DNA from: Streptomyces sp. SAT1
Lineage (GTDB): Bacteria > Actinomycetota > Actinomycetes > Streptomycetales > Streptomycetaceae
DNA: 64,000 bases
Reading direction: 5' to 3'
Assembly: GCF_001654495.1 (NCBI RefSeq)
Contig: NZ_CP015849.1
Span: forward strand, 5,931,001 to 5,995,000
The notes under the pieces were generated by a model. That model saw nothing but the letters and a program-made list of their open reading frames with translations. It was not told the origin of the DNA and did no database searches. Made by a program: the position numbers and the translations under genes. Of this stretch, positions 7,156 through 16,859 are shown piece by piece (positions within the stretch are counted from its first letter, which is position 1; every line of letters starts with the position of its first letter).

Positions 7156-8577
7156 CTAGTGCAGCTCGTGTTCGAGTGCGGACAGCGGCACCGCGAACAG
7201 GGTCCGCCCGGACACCGACCACAGTTCGCCGGTCGCCGGAGCGTAGGACAGGGAGCCGACGCCGTCGCCCCAGCAGCGGTGCGTGTCGTCCGAGGTGCCG
7301 CACTCGGTCGCCTCGGCGCCCTGGGTGTCCTGCCGCCACAGCGTGCCGTGCCCGCCCCGCTTCCCGGCCGTCCGGCCCAGGTACCAGTCGGTGTGGCCGG
7401 CCAGGCCCGTGCGGTGCGACAGCACCCCGCGCACGCCCGGCGCATCCGTCTCGTACGCCTCCTCCGCCCGGACCGTCCCGGTGGCGTCGGCGGCCAGCAG
7501 CCCGGAGCGGGCCGGGTCCGCGCTGAAGGAGTAGCGCCACAGCCGGGTGCGCCGGTCGCCGTCCGTGCGGGTCGTCTCGCCCGCGACCAGGCTGTCCGGT
7601 ACGGAACTGCTGTCCAGGGAGAGGCTGCTCGGGCAGGCCGGGGCGACGCCGTCCCGGCCGGATGCGCCGGATACCCGGGACGTGCCGGCCGTACCGGATG
7701 AACCGGACGAACCGGCCGCGCTCGCCGGTCGGCCGCAGGCGCCCTCGGCCGGACGGTAGGTGGCGACCGCCGGGAGCACCCAGCGGTAGCCGTGCGCCGA
7801 CCAGCCGCCCGGCACCCGGCCGACGGCGTCCTCGGTGACGGTGGCGCGCTGGATGCGGCGCAGGTCGTAGACGTAGAGCGCCTGCCGGCCGTCGCCGGAG
7901 GCGGTGACCAGCAGCTTGTCCCGGTAGCGGACCATGCCCGACACACGGGAGGCGAGCGCGCGGTAGTCGCGTCCGCCGTCCACCGGGACGGCGAGCAGCG
8001 CCCAGGTGTAGGTGAGGCGGGCCGGGTCGGCGGCGTCGACGAACGCCACCTTGGCCATACGGCGGGGGTCCGCGTCGTCGCCGCGGTGCGTCCAGCCGGA
8101 CAGGATCACCCGGTGCGCGCCCCACCGGCTGCCGCCGTCCGCGTCCCCGGAGGTGGCCACCGACTGCGGCCGCCATTCCCGGGTTTCCGCGTCCTCGGCG
8201 TCCTCGGTGTCCCAGCAGTACGCGCGGGCGGCCGACGGCTCGACGGGCAGGGCCCTGCGCTCCGTGCCCGTGCAGTCGTCGGCGTCGCGCAGGGTGCGGT
8301 CGGTGTCGCCGAGCACCGTGCCCGCGTCGACCGGCCGGCCCATCGCCGCGGCGAGCCGGTCCAGCGAACCGGCCGGGACGGGCTGTTCGGTCAGCCGCAG
8401 CCCGCCCAGTTCGGCGGCCGACGTGAGCGGCCTGAGCGCGCCGGGATCGTCGGTGACCGTGGCCTGCGAGGCGCTGATCAGCGTGGCGGCGGCGGTCAGG
8501 GCCAGTCCGGCACCGGCCAGCACGGCGCGCAGCGCCCTGCCCTGCCTGCGCCGGCGGTGTCGCCCGCGTTGCTTCAT
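7156..8577 (-). CDS. Membrane-anchored or secreted protein of unknown function
   Basis: The 473-residue protein starts with a very basic stretch (KQRGRHRRRRQGR) followed by one hydrophobic segment (residues 17-40), consistent with an uncleaved anchor or signal peptide. The remainder is extracytoplasmic with repeated short beta-like units (YLYDLRRIQ, LWRYSFSADP, GELWSVSGRTLFAVPL) that suggest a beta-propeller. A glycine/serine-rich linker lies near residues 290-325. I recognise no catalytic motif. The GNAT gene lies 65 bases downstream on the same strand. Confidence 0.75.
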   Translation of the reverse strand: MKQRGRHRRRRQGRALRAVLAGAGLALTAAATLISASQATVTDDPGALRPLTSAAELGGLRLTEQPVPAGSLDRLAAAMGRPVDAGTVLGDTDRTLRDADDCTGTERRALPVEPSAARAYCWDTEDAEDAETREWRPQSVATSGDADGGSRWGAHRVILSGWTHRGDDADPRRMAKVAFVDAADPARLTYTWALLAVPVDGGRDYRALASRVSGMVRYRDKLLVTASGDGRQALYVYDLRRIQRATVTEDAVGRVPGGWSAHGYRWVLPAVATYRPAEGACGRPASAAGSSGSSGTAGTSRVSGASGRDGVAPACPSSLSLDSSSVPDSLVAGETTRTDGDRRTRLWRYSFSADPARSGLLAADATGTVRAEEAYETDAPGVRGVLSHRTGLAGHTDWYLGRTAGKRGGHGTLWRQDTQGAEATECGTSDDTHRCWGDGVGSLSYAPATGELWSVSGRTLFAVPLSALEHELH

Positions 8578-9271
8578 CCAACCCCCCTAGTCCAGGGCTC
8601 GGTTCGCCTCCGGGACGCCTGCCGACCGGGCGGGCCAACTGCGCCGCGGGTTCCCAGCGTTGAGCGAGGAGCGGATGGGGCGACCCACAGTGATGCTACG
8701 GCAGTCCGGCGCGCCGTATGGCGAAGACCCGGCAAACGGCCCCGAGATGCCGTGCCCGCACCCCTGGATCCCTTGCCCCGCCGCCCCCTTCGGGACACGG
8801 CGGACGCCGCCCGGCCCCGGCACACCGCGGGAGCGGCCGGGTACGGCAGCAGATCGCGCCGGTCGCGGGGGAGCGGCACGCGCGCCCCGGTGTTCTCACC
8901 GCACCGGTCGGGCCGGTGTTCGAGCAGTACGCCCGGACAGCGCCGCACCCGCGACATCTCGGTCCGGACGGTCACTGTGCGTGCCGGGCCGCCGGACACC
9001 TCGGCGGCCGAACCCACCGCGCCGCGCCCGGACCGGTGCACCGCGAGGAGGCACGTGAGGAGGCACGTGAGGAGGTGGAGACGGAGGCGGAGGAGGTACA
9101 GGGGGTCGGCGCGGCAGGGGTTCGGCGCGGCGCGGGCCCGGTCCCGGCCACCACCCGTACGCGCCCGGCCGCAGGTGTTCCGGCCGCCCGCTGCCCTCGC
9201 CGCGCCCCGACGCAACCTCCGCGCCTCGCCGCGCCCTCCGCGCCCCCGCGCCCCTCCGTGACCCGCCGCGC
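8578..9271. other. 694-base region without a supported gene
   Basis: Several frames stay open because of the high GC, but none has a convincing codon pattern, ribosome site or recognisable domain. It should hold the promoter of the 473-residue gene. A 12-base unit GAGGAGGCACGT is repeated twice, with a partial third copy, near 9050-9080. It may be a decayed gene. Confidence 0.5.
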
Positions 9272-10906
9272 TCAGACCACCGGGCGGGCGCGTTCCACGA
9301 GCGCGGCCAGGTCCAGCGTGTGCGGGAGGGTGCCCAGCGCCGTGCCGTGGTCGCCGCCGAGGCGGGAGGCGCAGAACACGTCGGCGACCTCGGGCGGTGC
9401 GTACCGGACGAGCAGCGCGCCCTGGAGGACCAGCGCCATCCGCTCCACCACCCGCCGGGCGCGCGCCTCGATGCCGTCCAGGTCGGCCAGTTCGGTGAGC
9501 AGGTCCTTGACGGCGGCGTCGAGCCGGTGGTCGGCGCCGCGCGCCAGACCCACCTCGCGCAGAAAGGCGTCGAACGCCCGCGGCTCGCGCCGCAGCGCCC
9601 GCAGCACGTCCAGCGCCTGCACATTGCCCGCGCCCTCCCAGACCGAGTTCAGCGGCGACTCCCGCACCAGCCTGGGCAGTCCGGACTCCTCCACGTACCC
9701 GTTGCCGCCCAGGCACTCCGCGGCCTCCACCACGACCGGCGCGCACCGCTTGGTCACCCAGTACTTGGCCACCGGCACCGCGATCCGCAGCAGCGCCCGC
9801 TCCTGCTCGCCGTCGTCGTCCCGGGCCGCCGCGAGCCGCAGGGCCAGCACGGTGGCCGCCTCCGACTCCAGCGCCAGGTCGGCCAGTACGTTGCGCATCA
9901 GCGGCCGGCCGGCGAGCGGCCCGCCGAACGCCTCCCGGTACGCGCAGTGGTGCACCGCCTGCGCCACCGCCTGCCGCATCAGTCCCGCCGAGCCGAGCGC
10001 GCAGTCCAGCCGGGTCGCCGCCACCATCTCGATGATCACGGACACCCCGCGCCCCTCCTCGCCGACCCGGCGCGCCCACGTCCCGTCGAACTCGACCTCG
10101 GCGGAGGCGTTGGACCGGTTGCCCAGCTTGTCCTTCAGCCGCTGGACCAGGAACACGTTGCGCGTGCCGTCCGCCAGCACCCGGGGCACGAGGAAGCAGG
10201 TCAGCCCGCCGGGAGCCTGTGCGAGCACCAGGAAGCCGTCCGACATCGGCGCCGAGCAGAACCACTTGTGCCCGCGCAGCTCGTAGGTGCCGTCCTCGGC
10301 CAGCGGCCGGGCCCGCGTCGTACCGGCGCGCACATCGCTGCCGCCCTGCTTCTCCGTCATGGCCATCCCGAACAGGGCGCCGGCCTTCTGCACGGCCGGA
10401 CGCAGCCCGCGGTCGTACACCATGGACGTCAGCCGCGGCTCCCACTCGGCGGCCAGCGCGGGGTCGGCGCGCAGCGCGGGCACCGCCGCGTGGGTCATCG
10501 ACAGCGGGCAGCAGTTGCCCGCCTCGGCCTGCGTCCACACCAGGAAGGCCGCCGCCCGCCGCACCTGCCCGGCGGGCCGGGTCCAGGCGGCCGTCAGACC
10601 GGCCGAGACGCCCTTGCCGAGCAGCCGGTGCCAGGCCGGGTGGAAGTCCACCTCGTCGATCCGCCGGCCGTAGCGGTCGTGGGTGCGCAGCCGGGGCGGG
10701 TTCTCGTTCGCCTGCGCGCCCCACTCCTGGACCTGGGCCGAGCCCGCGGCCCGGCCGAGCGCCGACAGCTCGGCGCGCACCTCGTCGAGCAGACCGGGGG
10801 CGACATGCCGCCCGACCGCCTCGGACAGGGCCCGGTCGGCGGCGAAGAGGTCGTAGCCGACCAGCGGCGGCACCTGGTTGGTCACGGAATGAGTGCTGGC
10901 TGCCAT
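9272..10906 (-). CDS. aidB: AidB-like acyl-CoA dehydrogenase (alkylation response)
   Basis: This 544-residue flavoprotein belongs to the acyl-CoA dehydrogenase superfamily. The N-terminus THSVTNQVPPLVGYDLF and length match AidB of E. coli (541 residues), which binds DNA and protects it from alkylating agents. Family segments include MTEKQGGSDVRAGTTRA, GHKWFCSAPMSD and RNVFLVQRLKDKLGNRSNAS. The ATG at 10906 gives the conserved N-terminus and is preferred over an upstream frame extension. It stands alone here, divergent from the BrkB gene; the alkylation repair genes ada-alkA and ogt are 40 kb away in the same window. Confidence 0.9.
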   Translation of the reverse strand: MAASTHSVTNQVPPLVGYDLFAADRALSEAVGRHVAPGLLDEVRAELSALGRAAGSAQVQEWGAQANENPPRLRTHDRYGRRIDEVDFHPAWHRLLGKGVSAGLTAAWTRPAGQVRRAAAFLVWTQAEAGNCCPLSMTHAAVPALRADPALAAEWEPRLTSMVYDRGLRPAVQKAGALFGMAMTEKQGGSDVRAGTTRARPLAEDGTYELRGHKWFCSAPMSDGFLVLAQAPGGLTCFLVPRVLADGTRNVFLVQRLKDKLGNRSNASAEVEFDGTWARRVGEEGRGVSVIIEMVAATRLDCALGSAGLMRQAVAQAVHHCAYREAFGGPLAGRPLMRNVLADLALESEAATVLALRLAAARDDDGEQERALLRIAVPVAKYWVTKRCAPVVVEAAECLGGNGYVEESGLPRLVRESPLNSVWEGAGNVQALDVLRALRREPRAFDAFLREVGLARGADHRLDAAVKDLLTELADLDGIEARARRVVERMALVLQGALLVRYAPPEVADVFCASRLGGDHGTALGTLPHTLDLAALVERARPVV

Positions 10907-11081
10907 GGCACGGAACCTACCCGCGCCACGACCGCCGTCACCACATCGGCGGCCCCGGACGGGCACCGGGCCCGGCGGGGCGCCGTACCGTCCCCCGCCG
11001 GTGCGGCGGCGGACCGCCGAAGATCGCGGAGCGGTCGCCGTGGATGAGGGGGACGGGCCGGGACAGGGATACCTTTGGGTC

Positions 11082-12296
11082 GTGCAGCCAGCCAGTGACA
11101 CCCCCGACAGGCCGACCGGCCGTTTCCACCGGGCCCGCGCCCTCTACCGGAACGTCTCCAAGCGCAGGACCGCCTGGCTGCTGCTCAAGGACACCGTCAA
11201 CTCGTGCATGGAGTACCGCATCCTCGGCCTCGCCGCCGAGGCCGCGTTCTTCACCCTGCTCTCCGTGCCGCCCCTGCTGCTCAGCCTGATCGCCCTGCTC
11301 TTCTACGTCGACTCCTGGACCGGCGCGCACACCATCGCCAGCCTGGAGCGCAACATCATGGACGCCTCCCGCACCGTCCTGTCCGACCAGGGCGTCAAGG
11401 AGATCACCCAGCCGATCCTGCGGGACGTGATGCAGGGCGGCCGGCCGGACGTGATCTCCATCGGGTTCGTGTTCGCGCTGTGGTCGGGCTCCCGCGCGGT
11501 GAACGTCTTCATCGACACCATCACCGTGATGTACGGCCTGGACGGGGTGCGCGGCATCGTCAGGACCCGGCTGATGGCCTTCCTGCTCTTCGTCGTCGCC
11601 CTGCTCATCGGCTCGGTCGCGCTGCCGCTGATGGTGGCGGGACCGGACGCGGTGGTACGGATCGTGCCGTGGTCGACGACCGTCGTGCAGGTCCTGTACT
11701 GGCCGGTGGTCATCGTCCTGTCGGTCGCCTTCCTGACCACGCTCTACCACGTGTCCGTCCCCGTGCGCTCCCCGTGGATCGAGGACGTGCCCGGCGCGCT
11801 GGTCGCCCTGGCCATGTGGGTGGTGTGCAGCTTCCTGCTGCGCATCTACCTCACCAGCACCGTCGAGGGCCCCACCATCTACGGATCGCTGGCCGCGCCG
11901 GTCGCCGTGCTGCTGTGGATCGGTGTGTCCGCGTTCGCCGTCCTCGTCGGGGCCGCGGTCAACGCCGCCATCGACCGGGTCTGGCCGGCCGCCGCGACCG
12001 CCGCGGCCCGCGCCGCCAACGAGCGGGTGCGCGAGGCGCAGATCGCCGAGTACGTCGCACGCGCCGCCGCCGCCCGCGAGGCGTACCGCGAATCCCTCGG
12101 CGACCCGGACGGCCTGGAGGACATGGACGACATGGACGAGACCGACGACGCCGACATGCCCTCCGAGTTCCCCGAGCGCTGGTCGCGCTTCCTGCCCCCG
12201 GAGGACGTGACCGCGCGCCTGCGCGCCCACGCCCGCAGCGCCCACGTGCGCGGCCCGCACAAGGACGACAGCGACGGCGCCCAGCCCGACAAGTGA
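11082..12296 (+). CDS. YihY/BrkB family inner-membrane protein
   Basis: The 404-residue product has the YihY/BrkB fold: an N-terminal amphipathic segment (MEYRILGLAAEAAFFTLLSVPPL split by the start of TM1), then about six transmembrane helices. Family signatures SGSRAVNVFIDTI and the GSLAAPVAVLLWIGVSAFAVLVGA region are present. The C-terminal tail is cytoplasmic, with an acidic stretch (GLEDMDDMDETDDADM). I take GTG 11082 as start: no ribosome site precedes it, but TACCTT ends 6 bases upstream, which suits a leaderless transcript. Despite the old name 'ribonuclease BN', this family is not the tRNA nuclease. Confidence 0.85.
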   Translation: MQPASDTPDRPTGRFHRARALYRNVSKRRTAWLLLKDTVNSCMEYRILGLAAEAAFFTLLSVPPLLLSLIALLFYVDSWTGAHTIASLERNIMDASRTVLSDQGVKEITQPILRDVMQGGRPDVISIGFVFALWSGSRAVNVFIDTITVMYGLDGVRGIVRTRLMAFLLFVVALLIGSVALPLMVAGPDAVVRIVPWSTTVVQVLYWPVVIVLSVAFLTTLYHVSVPVRSPWIEDVPGALVALAMWVVCSFLLRIYLTSTVEGPTIYGSLAAPVAVLLWIGVSAFAVLVGAAVNAAIDRVWPAAATAAARAANERVREAQIAEYVARAAAAREAYRESLGDPDGLEDMDDMDETDDADMPSEFPERWSRFLPPEDVTARLRAHARSAHVRGPHKDDSDGAQPDK

Positions 12297-12315
12297 CCGC
12301 CCCGGGGCGCGGTCA
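12294..12315. terminator. Short bidirectional terminator between convergent genes
   Basis: The inverted repeat TGACCGC...GCGGTCA spans the stop codons of both flanking genes, which converge with a 16-base gap. The loop is GC-rich and itself partly self-complementary. No U-tract follows, as is common in Streptomyces. Confidence 0.5.
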
Positions 12316-13224
12316 GGGCTGCTTCCACACCCCGGCGGCCGCCGCCTCCCGGGCGAAGTCGGCGAAGTCGCGCGGCGCGCGCCCCAGCACCTGCCGCACC
12401 CCGTCCGACAGGTGCGCGTTGCGCCCGTCCAGCAGCGTCCCGAACAGACCGACCAGGAACTCCACCTCCTCGGCGGGCACCCCGAACCCGGCCAGCGCCT
12501 CCCCGTACGCCCGCGCCGGCACCGGCCGGTACACCAGCTCGCGCCCGGCGGCGGCGGCGACTTCCGCGACCGCCTCGCCGAACGTCAGCAGCCGCGGCCC
12601 GGACACCTCGACGATCCGCCCGGTCCAGCGGTCGCCCGAGGTCAGCGCCGTCACGACGACGTCCGCGATGTCCCGTACGTCGACGAACGGCTCGCGCACG
12701 TCACCGGCCGGGAACACCAGTTCCCCGCTCTCCCGCAGCTCCGTGAGGAGCGGGCCCTCGCTGAGGTTCTGCGCGAACCACGCGGCGCGCACCACCGTCC
12801 ACCGGGCCCCCGAAGCGCGCAGCGCCTCCTCGGCGGGCAGGGCCTGCTCCTCGCCCCGCGCCGACAGCAGCACCAGCCGCTCCACCCCGAGCGCGACCGC
12901 CTCGCGGGCCAGGCTCCCCACCCGCTGTGCCGCGTCCGGCGCGCCGATGTCCGACGGATACATCAGGTACGCGGCGTCCGCGCCGCGCAGCACCGGCGCC
13001 CAGGTCGTCTCGTCGTGCCAGTCGAATCCCTGCGCCCGGCACGCCGCCCGCACCGTCAGCCCCGCCGCCGCGGCCGCCGCGGCGACCCGGCTCCCCGTAC
13101 GGCCGGACGCGCCGGTGACCACCACCGTCGCCGCCCGCGCCCCGCCCGTGCCCGCCGCACGGACCGCGTCCTTCGTGCCGTGCCCGACCTCTGTACCGTC
13201 CGTGCCCTGCGTGTTCTGTGTCAT
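12313..13224 (-). CDS. NmrA-like NAD(P)-binding protein
   Basis: This 303-residue short-chain dehydrogenase-like protein has the nucleotide-binding motif VVVTGASGRTGSRV in the NmrA/HSCARG arrangement, followed by ADAAYLMYPSDIG and PFVDVRDIADVVV. Proteins of this group (ergot-type or QOR2-like) act as reductases or redox sensors. ATG 13224 is chosen over TTG 13236. The gene is divergent from an AraC regulator with only 81 bases between them, so that regulator probably controls it. Confidence 0.85.
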   Translation of the reverse strand: MTQNTQGTDGTEVGHGTKDAVRAAGTGGARAATVVVTGASGRTGSRVAAAAAAAGLTVRAACRAQGFDWHDETTWAPVLRGADAAYLMYPSDIGAPDAAQRVGSLAREAVALGVERLVLLSARGEEQALPAEEALRASGARWTVVRAAWFAQNLSEGPLLTELRESGELVFPAGDVREPFVDVRDIADVVVTALTSGDRWTGRIVEVSGPRLLTFGEAVAEVAAAAGRELVYRPVPARAYGEALAGFGVPAEEVEFLVGLFGTLLDGRNAHLSDGVRQVLGRAPRDFADFAREAAAAGVWKQP

Positions 13225-13305
13225 GGGAGCAGTCAACTGCCCTGCCCCGCACGGGATCCATCGCCGAACCGCTCACCCGCATAAGCGCGCGTCTACGCTG
13301 TCCCC

Positions 13306-14268
13306 ATGGACGCACTCGCCGGCCTCCTGGAGGGCCCCCGCGCGCGCGGCGCCTTCATGATCCGCGCCTGCCTCGACCCGCCGTGGGCCGTACGCGTCGA
13401 GGACGAGGCCCCGCTCACGGTGATGCTGATGATCCGCGGCCACGCCTGGATCATGCCGGACACCGGCGAGCGGGTGCGGCTGGGCCCCGGCGACCTGGCC
13501 ATCGCGCGCGGCCCCGGCCCGTACACCTGCGCCGACGACCCCGGCACCGCCCCGCAGGCGCTGATCCTGCCCGGCGGCGAGTGCGCCTACCCCGACGGCC
13601 GTTCGCTGAACGGCTCCATGGACCTCGGCGTACGCACCTGGGGCGACCGCCTCGACGGCGGCACGGTGGTGCTGATCGGCACCTACCTCATGAAGGGCGA
13701 GATCAACGGCCGGCTGCTGGACGCGCTGCCCCCGCTGCTGACCCTGGCCTCGGACATGTGGACGTGCCCGCTCACCCCGGTGCTCGCCGACGAGATCGTG
13801 CGCGACGAGCCCGGCCAGGAGGTCGTCCTCGACCGGCTCCTCGACCTGCTGGTCATCGCCGCGCTGCGGACCTGGTTCGCCCGGCCCGACGCGGCGGCGC
13901 CCGCCTGGTACGGGGCGCTCGCCGACCCGGTCGTCGGCCCGGTGCTGCGGCTCGTCCAGGACGACCCGGCGCACCCCTGGACGGTCGCCGCGCTCGCCGC
14001 GAAGGCCGGGGTGTCCCGGGCGGCGCTGGCCCGCCGCTTCACCGCGCTGGTCGGGGAGCCGCCGATGGCGTACCTGACGAACTGGCGGCTCGCGCTGGCC
14101 GCCGACCGGCTGCGCGACACCGACGACACCATCGCCGCCGTCGCCCGCCTGGTCGGCTACGGCAGCGCCTTCGCGCTCTCCACGGCGTTCAAACGCGCCT
14201 ACGGCGTCAGCCCGCAGGAGCACCGGACGCGGACGGCGCGCGCGGGGGCGGCGCGCGGGGGCGGGTGA
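13306..14268 (+). CDS. AraC family regulator with N-terminal cupin
   Basis: The 320-residue protein has an N-terminal cupin domain (residues 1-180: MIRGHAWIMPDTGERVRLGPGDLAIARG) that usually binds a small ligand. Two AraC-type helix-turn-helix units follow at the C-terminus (VAALAAKAGVSRAALARRF and IAAVARLVGYGSAFALSTAF). It is divergent from the NmrA-like gene and likely its regulator. The stop overlaps the next gene's GTG. Confidence 0.88.
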   Translation: MDALAGLLEGPRARGAFMIRACLDPPWAVRVEDEAPLTVMLMIRGHAWIMPDTGERVRLGPGDLAIARGPGPYTCADDPGTAPQALILPGGECAYPDGRSLNGSMDLGVRTWGDRLDGGTVVLIGTYLMKGEINGRLLDALPPLLTLASDMWTCPLTPVLADEIVRDEPGQEVVLDRLLDLLVIAALRTWFARPDAAAPAWYGALADPVVGPVLRLVQDDPAHPWTVAALAAKAGVSRAALARRFTALVGEPPMAYLTNWRLALAADRLRDTDDTIAAVARLVGYGSAFALSTAFKRAYGVSPQEHRTRTARAGAARGGG

Positions 14269-15176
14269 GCAGGGTGTACGGCGCCCGTCCGGTGGGCCCA
14301 GTGGGCCCGGTGGCCTCGCCGGAGCCGGTGAACTCGGTGGTCCCCGTGGTCCCCGTGGTCCCGGCGGACGCTGTGGAGGCGGCGCGCGGGGCGCGTGCGG
14401 CCCCCGCTCCTGCGCCCGCTCCTGCACCTGCGCCCGCTCCTGCGCCCGCGCCCGCGTCCGTGCGCGCCGGCCGGGTGCCGGGCGGGTACGCCGAGCGGCC
14501 CGCGCGACTGCCCGGCGCGGTGCTGTGGACGAAGACACCCGGCGGGTCCGGCGCCGGGGCGGGGCTCGTCCTGCCCGACGGCTGCATGGACCTGCTGTGG
14601 AGCGAGGGCCGGCTGCTCGTCGCCGGGCCCGACACCCGGGCTCACGCCCCCGGCGGCCCGCCCGCGCACTGGACCGGGCTGCGGTTCTTCCCCGGCACCG
14701 CGCCCGGCTGGCTCGGGGTGCCCGCGCACGAACTGCGCGACCGGCGGACCGACCTGGCCGAGCTGTGGCCCGCCGCCGAGGTGCGGCGGCTGCGCGCCCG
14801 CCTGGAGGCGGCGGCGGACCCGGCCGCCGCACTGGAGGCCGCGGCCCTGGAACGCGCGGAACGCACCGGGCCGCCGGACCCGCGGCTGCGGCGCCTGGTC
14901 GCGGCGCTGGACGCGGGCCGCCCGGTCGCCGCCACCGCCGACGAACTCGGCGTGGGCGCGCGCTGGTTGCACCGCCACTCCCTGGCCGCCTTCGGCTACG
15001 GGCCCAAGACGCTGGCCCGGGTGCTGCGGCTGCAGCGCGCCCTGGCACTGGCCCGGAGCGGAGTCCCGTTCGCGCAGACGGCCCTCCGCGCGGGCTTCGC
15101 CGACCAGGCGCATCTGGCCCGGGACGTGAGGGAGTTGGCCGGGATGCCGCTGAGCGGACTTCTGGGTGGGCGCTGA
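14265..15176 (+). CDS. AraC-type HTH protein with N-terminal DUF6597-like domain
   Basis: Read from GTG 14265, which overlaps the previous stop (GTGA), it is 303 residues. The first 65 residues are low complexity, including an (AP)n tract at about 46-62. A second in-frame GTG at 14460 would remove this and give the normal family N-terminus (RVPGGYAERPARLPGAVLW). The domain with LVLPDGCMDLLWSEGRLLVAGPDT is typical of this AraC subgroup, and the C-terminal HTH reads VPFAQTALRAGFADQAHLARDV. The true start is uncertain. Confidence 0.8.
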   Translation: MSRVYGARPVGPVGPVASPEPVNSVVPVVPVVPADAVEAARGARAAPAPAPAPAPAPAPAPAPASVRAGRVPGGYAERPARLPGAVLWTKTPGGSGAGAGLVLPDGCMDLLWSEGRLLVAGPDTRAHAPGGPPAHWTGLRFFPGTAPGWLGVPAHELRDRRTDLAELWPAAEVRRLRARLEAAADPAAALEAAALERAERTGPPDPRLRRLVAALDAGRPVAATADELGVGARWLHRHSLAAFGYGPKTLARVLRLQRALALARSGVPFAQTALRAGFADQAHLARDVRELAGMPLSGLLGGR

Positions 15177-15230
15177 CAGCGCCGCGAGTGCCACTCGGCA
15201 GGCGCGGTCGCCGCGCGGGGGGTGCGGGCG

Positions 15231-15635
15231 CTACGCGCTGGGTGCGGGCAGGGGTGCGAACAGGTCGACGCCGTTGCCGTCCGGGTCGTGCACGACCGCG
15301 TACCGCATCCCCCAGAACGCGTCCCACGGCTTCAGCTCCCCGTGGTACCCGGCGCCGGCCAGGTCGGCGTAGAGGGCGTCCACCTCGGCGGGTGTGCCGC
15401 AGTGGAAGGCGAGCGCGCACCGGCCGCCCCCAGCCGGCGGGCGCCAGTCCGGATGGAAGGAGCGGACGGTGTCCTCGGTGTCCAGCGCGAGGGTGAGACC
15501 GCCGGGCAACTCGGCCTCGACGTGCGGCTGTTGTTCGGCGTCCTCGGGAAAGACGAGCCCGAGGCGGCGGTAGAAGGCGAGCGAGGCGGCCAGGTCCGAG
15601 GCGACCAGGCCGACCACGGCGAATCGTGGAGTCAT
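15231..15635 (-). CDS. VOC family (glyoxalase/bleomycin-resistance fold) protein
   Basis: A 134-residue single VOC domain: FAVVGLVASDLAASLAFYRRLGL at the start and AVVHDPDGNGVDLFAPL at the end. The fold uses beta-alpha-beta-beta-beta modules to bind a metal or a drug. ATG 15635 is the family start; the upstream frame is not. The ligand or reaction cannot be told from the sequence. Confidence 0.85.
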   Translation of the reverse strand: MTPRFAVVGLVASDLAASLAFYRRLGLVFPEDAEQQPHVEAELPGGLTLALDTEDTVRSFHPDWRPPAGGGRCALAFHCGTPAEVDALYADLAGAGYHGELKPWDAFWGMRYAVVHDPDGNGVDLFAPLPAPSA

Positions 15636-15938
15636 GCCGTCACCGTAGGCGCGGCCCCGGCACCCGGTCTTGAAGGAATCGGACACCTCCGCGACGCCGC
15701 CGCCCTCCCGCCGGTCCCCGGGGCGCTCATCAACCCGGCTCCGCGACACGCCGGTCAGTGACGTTTCTCCGGTGAAGGCGTACGCCCGTCCGAGTGAGTA
15801 AAGGGCATCTCAAGTACCGCTCTCGGTGCGGTCTAGGAATCCTTATGTCTCGGCAAAGGACCGGGTGCCGCCGGCCACCGGAATCCGGCCGCTCCTGAGG
15901 GCGCGCCCCGCGCCCGACCCCCCATCAGAGGAGTCACG

Positions 15939-16859
15939 TTGACCTACGGCAAGAAGCTGCGCGCGCAGATCGCCGGGCCGGGTACCACCCCGCTGATCGG
16001 TGTGTACGACATGTACTCGGCGTCGATCGCCGCCGAGCACTACGACGGCATGTTCGTCTCCGGATTCGGCTTCGCCGCCTCCTACTACGGCCTGCCGGAC
16101 ATCGGGTTCATCGCCTGGCCGGACATGGTGGCGTTCGTCCAGCGGCTGCGGGGCGCCTTCCCCGCCCACCACCTGCTGGTGGACATCGACGACGGCTATG
16201 TCGACGCGGAGGTCGCCTGCCACGTGGTGGAGGGGCTGGAGCGCATCGGGGCGTCCGGGGTGATCCTGGAGGACCAGAAGCGGCCCCGCCGCTGCGGACA
16301 CGCCGACGGCAAGCAGGTGCTGCCGCTCGACGAGTACCTCGCCAAGCTGGAGAAGGTGCTGGCCACCCGGCAGGACCTGGTCGTGGTGGCGCGGACCGAC
16401 GCCACCGACGAGGCCGACATCCTGCTGCGGGCCGAGGCGCTGGCCGCGACCGAGGCGGACGTCATCCTGGTCGACGGGATCCGCTCCGTCGACTGGATCC
16501 GCCGGGTGCGCGCCGTGGTCGGCGACAAGCCGCTGCTGTTCAACCAGATCGGCGGCGGGAAGTCGCCGCGCCTGTCGCTGGGCGAGCTGTCCGAGCTGGG
16601 TGTGGACGTCGCGATCTACAGCACCCCGTGCCTGTTCGCCGCCCACCAGGCGATGGACTCCGCGCTCGCCGAACTGCGCCGCGCCGACGGCCGGTTGCCC
16701 GAGGTGGACGCGGCCGGCGGCGTGGGCGTGCAGGCCGCGACCAGCCTGCTGGAGCGCAACCTGGCGCACCGGCGTCCCGTACGCGCGGGCGCGCGGGCGG
16801 GCGTGGGCGCACCGGCGGTGGGCGCGCAGGCGGGCGCGGAAGAAGGCGTGGGCGTGTGA
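15939..16859 (+). CDS. Isocitrate lyase/PEP mutase superfamily lyase
   Basis: This 306-residue alpha/beta-barrel enzyme has the superfamily segments LLVDIDDGYVD and GVILEDQKRPRRCGH. The cysteine in RRCGH is the catalytic acid of C-C lyases such as methylisocitrate lyase and 2,3-dimethylmalate lyase, whereas PEP mutases have a different loop here. So a 2-substituted malate or oxaloacetate-type substrate is likely. The TTG start at 15939 has a good AGAGGAG site. The last 40 residues are a low-complexity tail. The stop overlaps a small secreted-protein gene. Confidence 0.85.
   Translation: MTYGKKLRAQIAGPGTTPLIGVYDMYSASIAAEHYDGMFVSGFGFAASYYGLPDIGFIAWPDMVAFVQRLRGAFPAHHLLVDIDDGYVDAEVACHVVEGLERIGASGVILEDQKRPRRCGHADGKQVLPLDEYLAKLEKVLATRQDLVVVARTDATDEADILLRAEALAATEADVILVDGIRSVDWIRRVRAVVGDKPLLFNQIGGGKSPRLSLGELSELGVDVAIYSTPCLFAAHQAMDSALAELRRADGRLPEVDAAGGVGVQAATSLLERNLAHRRPVRAGARAGVGAPAVGAQAGAEEGVGV

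Noticed and set aside
6410..7159. Plus-strand frame opposite the GNAT gene
   Set aside because: Composition is Arg/Gly/Pro-rich, and the minus-strand GNAT fold explains the region.
8587..9258. Several open frames on both strands
   Set aside because: They have Arg/Pro/Ala-rich composition typical of GC-rich noncoding or shadow frames, and no recognisable domain or ribosome site.
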